Below, piece by piece: positions 13,361-19,927 of a stretch of DNA of 34,117 bases. The position numbers and the translations under genes were made by a program. The notes under the pieces were generated by a model. The model was not told the origin of the DNA. It ran no database searches and was given only the letters and a program-made list of their open reading frames with translations. The first letter of the stretch is position 1, and the number at the start of each line of letters is the position of its first letter. This stretch comes from a bacterium (lineage in GTDB: Bacteria; Lernaellota; Lernaellaia; JACKCT01): assembly GCA_019912885.1 (NCBI GenBank), contig JAIOHV010000071.1, forward strand, positions 1 to 34,117. The letters are read 5' to 3'.

Positions 13361-13378
13361 ACGGCGAATGCCGTAAAC
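13357..13378 (+). promoter_or_regulatory. Hairpin just upstream of the ABC-F start codon
   Basis: GTTTACGGC (13357-13365) and GCCGTAAAC (13370-13378) are exact complements around a GAAT tetraloop, ending 9 nt before the ATG at 13388. No Shine-Dalgarno sequence stands between hairpin and start. It may limit or time ribosome access. Leader-based control is known for several ABC-F genes, but its operation here is an inference. Confidence 0.5.
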
Positions 13379-13387
13379 AACGCCGCC

Positions 13388-15475
13388 ATGAGCCTCGTCG
13401 TTTTCGACAACGTATCGCTGAACTTCGGCCAGAAGACGATCCTCGACAACGCGTCGCTGCGCATCGCCGCGCACGACCGCATCGGGCTCGTGGGGCTGAA
13501 CGGAACGGGCAAGTCCACGATTCTGCGGCTGATTCTCGGCAAGCAGTCCGTCGACGGCGGGCAGATCGTGCGCGCGCGCGGACTGCGTATGGGGTATCTG
13601 CCGCAGGAGATCGGCGAACTCGGCGGCGGGCGCCTGCTCGCGACCGTGCTCGCCGCCGCGCCCGGACGCGAGGCGCTATTGACGCACCTCGCGCAAACGG
13701 AAGCGCAGCTTGCGGAATCGACCGACGCCGACGAGCAGATGGAACTTGCCGAGACGCTCGCCGATCTGCACGACGAGATCACGCACTTCGAAACCGCGTT
13801 CGCGCCGCACGCCGCGGAGAAGATTCTGCTCGGCCTGGGTTTCGAGGAGAGGGATTTCGATCGCCATCTCGCGGAGTTTTCCGGCGGTTGGCGCATGCGC
13901 GCGGCGCTGGCGGGGCTGCTTTTCCAGAAGCCCGACCTTCTGCTGCTGGACGAGCCGACCAATCACCTGGACGTGCCGTCGCTGCTGTGGTTCGACGATT
14001 TTCTGAAGAACGAGAAGCAGGCGACGTTCGTGATGATCAGCCACGACCGCGAGTTCCTGAACCGGCAGATTGACCGCGTCGTGGCGCTCGAGATCGAGGG
14101 TGTGCGGACGTATTCCGGCAATTTCGAGCAATACCTCGTCCAGCGCGAGGAAGAAGAACGCATCCTGATCGCGCGCGTGAAGAATCAGGAGCGCATGATC
14201 GCGGAGACGGAGCGCTTCATCCGGCGCTTCCGCGCGAAATCGACCAAAGCGCGGCAGGTGCAGGACCGCGTCAAGAAGCTCGAGAAAATTGAGCGCGTCG
14301 AGGCGCCGATCAGCGCGCGCACGCTCGAGTTTTCGTTCGATCCCACGCCGCGTTCCGGGCGCGACGTCATCCGCGTGGCGCACCTGTCCAAGTCATTCGG
14401 CGATCTGCGCCTGTTTCGCGATCTGTCGCTCACGGTGCATCGCGGCGACCGCATCGGCATCATCGGGCGCAACGGCGCGGGCAAGACGACGCTGCTCCGG
14501 ATGATGGCCGGCGAGCTTTTGCCTGACGCGGGGCAGGTGCAGCCCGGATCCAACGTCGAGGCGGCGTATTACGCGCAGCACCACGCGGATCAACTCTCCG
14601 GCGAGGCGTCGATCCTCACGGAGGTCTGGTCGATCGACCGGTCCGCCGGTCAGACGCGCGTGCGCACGATCTGCGGCATTTTCCTTTTTTCGGGCGACGA
14701 CGTGGAAAAGCCGTGCGGCGTGCTGTCGGGCGGCGAAAAGGCGCGCGTCGTGCTCGCGAAACTCATGATGAAGCCGGGCAACCTTTTGCTGATGGACGAG
14801 CCGACCAATCATCTCGATCTTTACGCGACCGAGGCGCTCGGCGAGGCGCTCGAAACGTACGACGGCACGATCGTGTTCGTCAGCCACAACCGCGCATTCG
14901 TGAATCGGCTGGCGACGAAGATCTGGGACCTGGACGGCACGGGTGTGACGGAATACCTCGGCAATCTGGACGACTATCAGTATCACCTGCAACAGCGCGC
15001 CAAGGCCGCCCTGGCCGGGGTTGTGGCGGATCGCGGCATGATCGGGGAACGCATCGCGAAAACGCGCGAGGCCGAGGCGGCCGCGCGAAACGCCCGAACG
15101 TCGTCTTCACCGGCGACGGCGGGCGGCTCGCCGAAGAAGGCCGCGCCCGAAAGCGAGGCGCCGCGCGCGCCGGAAACCGCGGACGCCCGCAAGGAGGCGC
15201 GGCGCGAGGCCGTCAGGCGCCGCGAGGAGCACCGGAAACGCTTTGGCCCGCTCGAAAAAGAGGTGGCCGATCTGGAAAAGCGGATCGCGCGCCTGGAGGA
15301 AGAACAGACCGCGTTGTCGAACAAGCTCGCCGATCCGGAGTTCTACGCCGACGTCGCCCGCTCGCGCGATGCCTCGATTGCTTACAAGCGCAATCAGGAA
15401 AAAATCGACGAGCTCATGGCACGATGGGAGGGCAAGCAGAAACAACTGGAAGAGGCCGAAAGACTGGAAGTCTGA
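13388..15475 (+). CDS. ABC-F family ATPase (Uup/YheS-like ribosome-associated protein)
   Basis: The 695-residue protein contains two ATP-binding cassettes and no membrane domain, the ABC-F layout of translation factors that act at the ribosomal E site. Cassette 1: GLVGLNGTGKST (33-44), signature FSGGWRMRAAL (~163), LLLLDEPTNHLDV (~185) and ISHDREFLNRQIDRVVALE. An interdomain linker follows (about 235-310, charged helices around RFIRRFRAKSTKARQVQDR). Cassette 2: IGRNGAGKTTLL (~359), LSGGEKARVVLAKLM (~446), LLLMDEPTNHLDL (~466) and FVSHNRAFVNRL. A Lys/Glu-rich coiled coil fills the last ~110 residues (from EEHRKRFGPLEKEVADLEKR), as in Uup and YheS. Both catalytic glutamates are intact. The final codons and stop lie inside a GGAAG-type repeat. 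Confidence 0.95.
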   Translation: MSLVVFDNVSLNFGQKTILDNASLRIAAHDRIGLVGLNGTGKSTILRLILGKQSVDGGQIVRARGLRMGYLPQEIGELGGGRLLATVLAAAPGREALLTHLAQTEAQLAESTDADEQMELAETLADLHDEITHFETAFAPHAAEKILLGLGFEERDFDRHLAEFSGGWRMRAALAGLLFQKPDLLLLDEPTNHLDVPSLLWFDDFLKNEKQATFVMISHDREFLNRQIDRVVALEIEGVRTYSGNFEQYLVQREEEERILIARVKNQERMIAETERFIRRFRAKSTKARQVQDRVKKLEKIERVEAPISARTLEFSFDPTPRSGRDVIRVAHLSKSFGDLRLFRDLSLTVHRGDRIGIIGRNGAGKTTLLRMMAGELLPDAGQVQPGSNVEAAYYAQHHADQLSGEASILTEVWSIDRSAGQTRVRTICGIFLFSGDDVEKPCGVLSGGEKARVVLAKLMMKPGNLLLMDEPTNHLDLYATEALGEALETYDGTIVFVSHNRAFVNRLATKIWDLDGTGVTEYLGNLDDYQYHLQQRAKAALAGVVADRGMIGERIAKTREAEAAARNARTSSSPATAGGSPKKAAPESEAPRAPETADARKEARREAVRRREEHRKRFGPLEKEVADLEKRIARLEEEQTALSNKLADPEFYADVARSRDASIAYKRNQEKIDELMARWEGKQKQLEEAERLEV

Positions 15476-15545
15476 AAGTCCGGAAGTTCATCGCAGAATC
15501 GCAATTCAACACCAAGGCACGAAGAGCACAAAGAAACACCGATGC
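15461..15545 (+). repeat. GGAAG-type run overlapping the ABC-F stop codon, plus CACGAAGAGCAC run
   Basis: AAAGACTGGAAGTCTGAAAG at 15459-15478 includes the last residues (Arg-Leu-Glu-Val) and the TGA (15473-15475) of the ABC-F gene. It goes on as TCCGGAAGTTCATCGCAG and then CAAGGCACGAAGAGCACAAA. The stretch 15476-15783 has no gene; it holds this, short GATG(C/T)(C/T)ATC-like units near 15560-15600, the inverted-repeat element at 15605 and the CCTTCCAG run at 15749. Confidence 0.75.
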
Positions 15546-15604
15546 CCGGTGTCCTTTATGTCATCAGCGATGTTATCGGCGATGCCATCAGCGATGCGCG
15601 CGAC

Positions 15605-15707
15605 GTCATCCTGAGCGAAGCGAAGGATCTGGCCGGCACCTGCCGACGGCCACGCGTCAACCGGCGGGGCGAGATCCTTCGGCTCGCTACGCTCGCCTCA
15701 GGATGAC
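15605..15707. repeat. ~104-bp dispersed inverted-repeat element, copy 2
   Basis: The ends GTCATCCTGAGCGAAGCGAA and GCTACGCTCGCCTCAGGATG-AC are inverted, with inner GGATCTGGCC / GGGGCGAGATCC. The total is 103 bp, against 104 bp at 8859 and 105 bp at 30698. The centre (about 15637-15665) differs between copies while the arms are conserved. Confidence 0.85.
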
Positions 15708-15748
15708 AGGCTTGCCGCGCCGTCTGTGTCATGCGGCCCCCTCGGCCT

Positions 15749-15790
15749 GCGATGACCTTCCAGCCTTCCAGCCTTCCAGCCTTTCAGTCT
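15749..15790 (-). repeat. 8-bp CCTTCCAG array overlapping the msrB stop
   Basis: CCTTCCAG at 15756, 15764 and 15772 and CCTTTCAG at 15780 are spaced exactly 8 bp. In the msrB sense direction this reads CTGAAAGG(CTGGAAGG)x3 followed by TCATCGCAGG, and the TGA stop (15784-15786) lies inside the first unit. Confidence 0.85.
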
Positions 15791-16371
15791 TTTTTCGGTT
15801 CGAGCTTCAGCGCCACCGAATTCATGCAGTAGCGTTTGCCGGTCGGCGGCGGGCCGTCGTCGAACACGTGTCCCAGGTGCGAGCCGCAGCGCGAGCACAC
15901 GACCTCGGTGCGTTTCATGAACAGGGAGCGGTCGGTTTCAAGATCCACCGCTTCCTTGTCGATGGGCTCCCAGAAGCTCGGCCAGCCGGTACCCGATTCG
16001 TATTTCGTCTCCGAATCGAAAAGCGGCTGACCGCAGGCGGCGCAGTGGAACACGCCGGGCGTTTTCGAGTGCACGTATTCGCCCGTGCCCGGCCGCTCGG
16101 TACCTTTGTCGCGCAGGACGTGAAACTGTTCGGGCGAGAGCAACTCCCTCCACTCGGTATCCGTTTTTTCGATCTTCCGGCTCATCGGAATCTCTCCGCG
16201 CAGGGTGGCTTTGTAAATCGCGTTCGCGGCGCTCGATGCGGACCCCGCCGTCACGCGTTTTCCGTCGAAGACCGGCATGCTCGCGACGGAACGGTCGCAG
16301 GCGGCCTGAATCGAAATCAGGGAGAGCGAAAATACGGCAGCCCACACGATTCGGTATGTGCGGATACTCAC
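15784..16371 (-). CDS. msrB: Lipoprotein peptide-methionine (R)-S-oxide reductase MsrB
   Basis: MsrB reduces the R-isomer of methionine sulfoxide in proteins. The 195-residue product has a complete catalytic domain (about 63-195): zinc ligands CAAC (110-113) and CSRC (159-162), GTGWPSFW (127-134), GSHLGHVFDDGPPPTGKRYC with catalytic Cys182, then MNSVAL. The first 62 residues are an export signal with a lipobox-like IQAAC (Cys25) and a linker, so the enzyme is probably envelope-anchored, unlike cytoplasmic MsrB. The start is GTG 16371, overlapping the upstream gene's stop as GTGA. It is the last gene of a three-gene coupled operon with two Cys-rich anchored proteins, which could serve as partners, substrates or redox relays. 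Confidence 0.93.
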   Translation of the reverse strand: MSIRTYRIVWAAVFSLSLISIQAACDRSVASMPVFDGKRVTAGSASSAANAIYKATLRGEIPMSRKIEKTDTEWRELLSPEQFHVLRDKGTERPGTGEYVHSKTPGVFHCAACGQPLFDSETKYESGTGWPSFWEPIDKEAVDLETDRSLFMKRTEVVCSRCGSHLGHVFDDGPPPTGKRYCMNSVALKLEPKKD

Positions 16372-16742
16372 GGGATTTCCTCCAGCCGCCCGCGTAGCGC
16401 GCGCCGGCGGGCTTTGTCTTCACAATACCGCCGAAGGCGCGCATCCGTTACATCCGAGCAAAGGTTTTGTGCGATACCCGCCCGCCCGGCGGGCAGAAGC
16501 CGCGTCAGTTCGAGCAGACACGCATCCGCCATCATGGGATCGCGCGCCTCGCGGCACGCCTGGCGTGCCAGCAGCGGCTCGGTCGCCGCGCGCGCGACCG
16601 CGAGATCATAGAGGCACTCGTCACGCAGCGGGCGCGACTGCGCCAGGCACGCCTCGACCGGATCCTTGGGCGCTCCGCCACAGGCCGGTAACAAGGTCGT
16701 AAGGACAACGGCGAATCCCATCGCGCGCATCGTCCGTCTCAC
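16368..16742 (-). CDS. Cys-repeat lipoprotein upstream of msrB
   Basis: The 124-residue product has a lipoprotein signal (MGFAVVLTTLLPACGG, lipid Cys at 21). The mature chain holds three Cys pairs: CLAQSRPLRDEC, CREARDPMMADAC and CSDVTDARLRRYC, each C-x(10-12)-C with Asp/Arg between, followed by helical Leu/Ala sequence. This is the same unit as in the upstream gene, suggesting disulfide-stapled helical repeats in the periplasm. GTG 16742 overlaps the upstream stop by 4 nt (GTGA); ATG 16730 is the alternative. Its own stop overlaps msrB in the same way. I recall similar C...RD.C repeats in hypothetical proteins elsewhere, without known function. Confidence 0.72.
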   Translation of the reverse strand: MRRTMRAMGFAVVLTTLLPACGGAPKDPVEACLAQSRPLRDECLYDLAVARAATEPLLARQACREARDPMMADACLLELTRLLPAGRAGIAQNLCSDVTDARLRRYCEDKARRRALRGRLEEIP

Positions 16743-17539
16743 GGCCCCGCCTCCCGGGCCACGCTTTTCGCGACGGTGAGCGCCCCGTCGCGGCACGCGC
16801 CCGCGTCATCCGGGTCGAAGCGGTCGCACCAGTCGCGCGCATCGGGCAAGCCGCGCGTGGCGGCGAGCGCAGCGCCCAAACCCGTCAGGCATGCGTGGCG
16901 ATCGTCCGTGCGCTCCAGCAGATTGCACACGGTCTGCGCCGCGGCCGGATCGGTCGTGCCGACGTGCCGCGCGAGGCCGCGATAACACGCGGCTCGCACG
17001 AGGGCGTCGTCCTGCCGAAAACAAAGAAGCTCCGTCGAGCCGAGACTCTCGGTCGCCTTGGCGCCGGCGATCTCCTCGACGCACCACAAATCGGTTCCGC
17101 CAGCCGCGTTGCACGCCGCCAACGCGCCGCCGGCGTCCGATGGCGCGGCCGCGCGCGCACGCGCGATGCGGCAATCCGAGCGAAGCGCGGGATCGTCGAT
17201 GGCGTCGCAATCCGCTCGCTCGGCGGCGGGCGTCTCGCCGCCGACGGCGGTGTTGCAGTCCAGCCGAATATCGACGGCGGAGATGCCGCCGCAAATGAGC
17301 GCGGCGAGCGCCGGATCGTCGGCCGCGGTCACGAGCGCGCGGCGAAAGTGGCAATAGTCGGCGACGCGGCCGGGGTACTCCTCGCACAGGCGGCCACGAC
17401 CGAAAAAGCGCATGAGAATCAGCCCGACGGCAACCGCGACGAGAAGCAGCACGCCATAGAGCACGACGGCGACCGCGCGCCGGCGGCGGTCAAGCCGCGC
17501 GATGCGATCGAGTTCAAGAGCGGGATCGCGATCGAACAT
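16739..17539 (-). CDS. Single-pass membrane protein with seven C-x(9-11)-C repeats
   Basis: The 266-residue product has a short cytoplasmic N-terminus rich in Asp/Arg, one membrane segment (about 22-45, AVAVVLYGVLLLVAVAVGLI), then a long extracytoplasmic region. That region carries seven Cys pairs: CEEYPGRVADYC, CGGISAVDIRLDC, CDAIDDPALRSDC, CNAAGGTDLWC, CFRQDDALVRAAC, CNLLERTDDRHAC and CDRFDPDDAGAC, about 20-40 residues apart. Between them the sequence is helical and Ala-rich. This is a regular repeat, probably paired helices held by disulfides. It is the first gene of the operon ending in msrB, with 4-nt overlaps throughout. I chose ATG 17539 (GGGGCG upstream); the frame extends to 17566. 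No function is assigned. Confidence 0.72.
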   Translation of the reverse strand: MFDRDPALELDRIARLDRRRRAVAVVLYGVLLLVAVAVGLILMRFFGRGRLCEEYPGRVADYCHFRRALVTAADDPALAALICGGISAVDIRLDCNTAVGGETPAAERADCDAIDDPALRSDCRIARARAAAPSDAGGALAACNAAGGTDLWCVEEIAGAKATESLGSTELLCFRQDDALVRAACYRGLARHVGTTDPAAAQTVCNLLERTDDRHACLTGLGAALAATRGLPDARDWCDRFDPDDAGACRDGALTVAKSVAREAGP

Positions 17540-17594
17540 CGCCCCGATATTGCCACGAAGGGCCAAGGGCGTCGCTTACCGGAACGGCGAAATG

Positions 17595-17725
17595 TTGCGT
17601 CGAAGCAGGTGAGGACACCTGCGGTCCCGGGGACCGGCCGCCGCGGTAGTCAACGCCGGCGTTATTTGAGGGCGTATCGGAGAGTTGAGCTTGCATCGAA
17701 GCAGGCAGGACGCCTGCGGTCCCGG
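17595..17725. repeat. Two copies of a CAGG-hairpin repeat, 96 bp apart
   Basis: 17595-17630 and 17691-17725 share TTGC(G/A)TCGAAGCAGG and CCTGCGGTCCCGG. The middle differs (TGAGGACA against CAGGACG), yet each forms its own hairpin, CAGGTG/CACCTG in the first and CAGGC/GCCTG in the second. Together with the pyrimidine run at 17776 this fills the gap 17540-17821, which holds no gene. Confidence 0.75.
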
Positions 17726-17775
17726 CGAACGCATCCCGCTATTCGCGAGCGGCGTCCTGCAACCACGCCGCGCGT

Positions 17776-17821
17776 CCCCTCTTTCCTCTTTTCTCTTTCC
17801 TCTTTCCTATTTCCTACTTCC
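17776..17821 (-). repeat. GGAAA-type purine run directly after the nuclease-like gene's stop
   Basis: On the plus strand this is TCCCCTCTTTCCTCTTTTCT then CTTTCCTCTTTCCTATTTCC. In the sense direction of the minus-strand gene it is an uninterrupted A/G run (GGAAGTAGGAAATAGGAAAG and on) that begins at the base after the TGA. Confidence 0.75.
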
Positions 17822-19111
17822 TCATTCGACGCAACCGTCGCCCGTCCAGACATCCTCGTTCCAGGCGTCCACGGTCATCGTCGCGCCGTAGTGATCGGAG
17901 AGCGGCAGCGACATCTCGCCATCTTCGGTCGGGATGTCCTGGAGATCGTCGAGAACTCGCCGCGTTTGGCCGACGGTCTGAATGTCCGCGTTGACGCGCA
18001 GGAGCACGTGGTCAATGACGTGGCTGTTTCCGCCGCCGACGAGCGGGTTGTCGCCGCACCACGTGCAAATCGGGTCTATCGAAAACGGGTCGGGATACCA
18101 CTCGTCAAAGTCCGCCTCGAAAAACAACTCCACGTGATCGCCGAGTTTTTCCGTCACCTCGCCGCCGTAATCGCCGCCCGCGTTGAAATCGCCGAGCACG
18201 ATCTGGGCGCCGGCGCCGGCCGAGGCGTCGGCCTGGTCGATGATGTCGCGCACCTGCGCGAGATTCTCCGCGCTGTAATCCGCGAATTCGCCGCCGTAAG
18301 GCAGAAATTCGATGGAGGTGGTCAGGTGCGTGCAGTAGATATCGGTCGCGAGCCGAGCGCTGTCGATGCGCGCGGACAACACGCCGCGCTCAATGAGAAA
18401 CGAATCCATCGGCGTGTACGCCGTCTGCGCCAACGGAAGGCGCGAAAGCAGAAGAAGGCCGTTTGCGCCTTCGTATTGCCTCGGCGGCGGGCCTGGATTC
18501 GTGCAGATGTCCACCATGTCGTCAAACGGTTTATCGATGTTCGACGCGAGGCAGTAGAAACAATCGAGCTCCAGGTTGTTGAGCGGTGCGGCGCAATTGG
18601 CGATGACGCACCCGACGAAATCGTTGGTGCTCACCTCGTCGCATCCCGCGTCCTCGGCGCACGTCACGAGATCATCGATATCGACGCACGTCGCGGGCTC
18701 GTCGGGCAGCGCTTCCCACTCCGCGTGCGTGTTGTAGCGGAAACTGTAGGGGAACGCCGAAGCGGTCGCCGCGAGAATGGCCGCGATGTCTTCTTCGGTC
18801 CACACCTCCTGCAGGCAGACGACGTCGGAGTCGAGATTCGTGAGCGCATCGCCGATGAATGACAGGCGATCCGCGGCATACGGCACGAATCCGTGCGCGA
18901 GGCCGGCGTTGAATGTCGTGAAGGTCACGGGATCGGGAACGCAGGCGTCATCGTCGCCGGTGTCGTCATCGGCGCCGTCGTCGTCATCCGCGTCGTCGTC
19001 GTCATCGTCGTCGTCGTCATCGCCATCGTCGTTCGACGGCGGGCAGCCGGCGTTCGCGAGGAGCGTGGCGATCAGCAAGGCGAGCAGAAACAAGAAACGC
19101 GGCCGGAGCAT
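17822..19111 (-). CDS. Endonuclease/exonuclease/phosphatase-fold lipoprotein with poly-Asp linker and Cys-rich insert
   Basis: The 429-residue product has a lipoprotein signal (FLFLLALLIATLLANAGC, Cys23), then an Asp tract to about residue 56 with only Ala, Gly and Thr interruptions. The catalytic fold follows: FTTFNAGLAHG (Asn), VVCLQEVW (metal-binding Glu), LLLLSRLPL, IYCTHL, IVLGDFNAGG (Asp/Asn), VIDHVLL and PLSDHYG (Asp-His). Those motifs mark a Mg2+-dependent phosphodiesterase of the DNase I/sphingomyelinase superfamily. Being exported and lipid-anchored, it may act on extracellular nucleic acid, phospholipids or sphingolipids. Between the Glu motif and the RLPL strand lies an extra segment of about 85 residues with eight Cys. 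ATG 19111 has GGGGGTG upstream. Monocistronic. Confidence 0.85.
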   Translation of the reverse strand: MLRPRFLFLLALLIATLLANAGCPPSNDDGDDDDDDDDDDADDDDGADDDTGDDDACVPDPVTFTTFNAGLAHGFVPYAADRLSFIGDALTNLDSDVVCLQEVWTEEDIAAILAATASAFPYSFRYNTHAEWEALPDEPATCVDIDDLVTCAEDAGCDEVSTNDFVGCVIANCAAPLNNLELDCFYCLASNIDKPFDDMVDICTNPGPPPRQYEGANGLLLLSRLPLAQTAYTPMDSFLIERGVLSARIDSARLATDIYCTHLTTSIEFLPYGGEFADYSAENLAQVRDIIDQADASAGAGAQIVLGDFNAGGDYGGEVTEKLGDHVELFFEADFDEWYPDPFSIDPICTWCGDNPLVGGGNSHVIDHVLLRVNADIQTVGQTRRVLDDLQDIPTEDGEMSLPLSDHYGATMTVDAWNEDVWTGDGCVE

Positions 19112-19200
19112 GGGGCACCCCCGAAAACGTGGATGAGGCGCGGCGAAGCGCGAAACACAATCATATCGCAACGCGCGGCGCGAGGCTGTCAAGTCGGGAA

Positions 19201-19230
19201 TTGACGGGAACGCGAATCGCGGGACATACT
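19201..19230 (+). promoter_or_regulatory. Weak candidate promoter for the DUF5678-like/protease/acyl-CoA synthetase genes
   Basis: TTGACG at 19201-19206 and CATACT at 19225-19230 are spaced by 18 bp. Transcription from it would start around 19237, at the edge of the AAGGAG ribosome site (19237-19242), which counts against it. It is the only promoter-like pair in the 136-bp gap. Confidence 0.3.
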
Positions 19231-19247
19231 TAAAAAAGGAGATTGCG

Positions 19248-19490
19248 ATGGTAAAACACGTGCTCGAACAGGAAATTGAAACGTTCGAAAGACATCGAGC
19301 CGAGCTTGTCGGACGCGCGCGTGGTGATTTCGTTTTGATCAAGGGCGAACGCATCGTGGGTATTTTTGACAGCGAAATCGATGCGATAAACCGCGGGTAC
19401 GAAGAATTCGGGAATGTCCCGTTTCTCGTTCAACAGATTCTGGAAATCGACATTCCGCTCCAGTTCACCTCGCTCGATTTTCGTCACTGA
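19248..19490 (+). CDS. Small DUF5678-like protein paired with a retropepsin
   Basis: The 80-residue soluble protein has no signal peptide. The core GDFVLIKGERIVGIFDSEID (26-45), followed by AINRGYEEFGNVPFLVQQI, has the two short strands and helix pattern I associate with DUF5678, small proteins of unknown role often encoded beside aspartyl proteases. It ends IPLQFTSLDFRH. AAGGAG at the proper distance from ATG 19248 gives the strongest ribosome-binding site in the window. Its codon usage is less GC-extreme than its neighbours. The next gene's GTG follows the TGA with no gap. Function unknown; it could be a substrate, inhibitor or partner of the protease. Confidence 0.72.
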   Translation: MVKHVLEQEIETFERHRAELVGRARGDFVLIKGERIVGIFDSEIDAINRGYEEFGNVPFLVQQILEIDIPLQFTSLDFRH

Positions 19491-19925
19491 GTGCCCTCCT
19501 TCACCGGCCAGATAGGGGATCTTCGCGCGATTGGGCCAATCACCGAGATTCGCGTCGGGTTGCCACCCCGCCTGGCGCGTGAGCGAAGCGAATCCGGCGC
19601 GAGTCCGCTCGAACCGATTACTGTCGCCGCCATGGTCGATACCGGCGCGTCCGCGACGGTCCTGAGGTCCGACGTCATAAAATCATTGGGCCTGAAAACC
19701 ATAGGGCGGTCCTGGGTCCAGACCGTGTCGTCGACGGAACCAATCTCGGTGGATCGGTTTATCGTCAGCCTATATCTCCCCGAAGGGGTTACCGTGTCGT
19801 CCGCCGTCGTTGTGGAGGCGCCGCTCGAAGGGCAGCACATCCAGTGCCTGCTCGGCCGCGATATCCTCTCGCATGGCATCCTCGTCTATATTGGCTACCT
19901 GAATCAGTTCACGCTGAGCTTTTGA
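19491..19925 (+). CDS. Retropepsin-like aspartyl protease
   Basis: The 144-residue single-domain protein has the active-site motif AAMVDTGASATVL (46-58; Asp50-Thr-Gly-Ala) and the later hydrophobic strand with LLGRDIL (about 119-125), which corresponds to the conserved hydrophobic-Gly-Arg-Asp-hydrophobic element of clan AA proteases. A single domain of this size would have to work as a homodimer, like retroviral protease. There is no signal peptide or membrane segment, so it should be cytoplasmic. The GTG start abuts the stop of the small upstream gene, and the stop is 2 nt before the acyl-CoA synthetase start, so all three may be one transcript. Substrate unknown. The segment RLARERSESGASP (27-39) looks like a loop insertion. 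Confidence 0.83.
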   Translation: MPSFTGQIGDLRAIGPITEIRVGLPPRLARERSESGASPLEPITVAAMVDTGASATVLRSDVIKSLGLKTIGRSWVQTVSSTEPISVDRFIVSLYLPEGVTVSSAVVVEAPLEGQHIQCLLGRDILSHGILVYIGYLNQFTLSF

Positions 19926-19927
19926 AC

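Noticed and set aside
14713-16611. Plus-strand frame of 632 codons across the ABC-F 3' end and msrB.
   Set aside because: Out of frame with ABC-F, antisense to msrB, and it translates the intergenic repeats.
16895-18862. Plus-strand frame of 655 codons.
   Set aside because: Antisense to the Cys-repeat protein and the nuclease-like lipoprotein, with Arg-rich composition and no motif.
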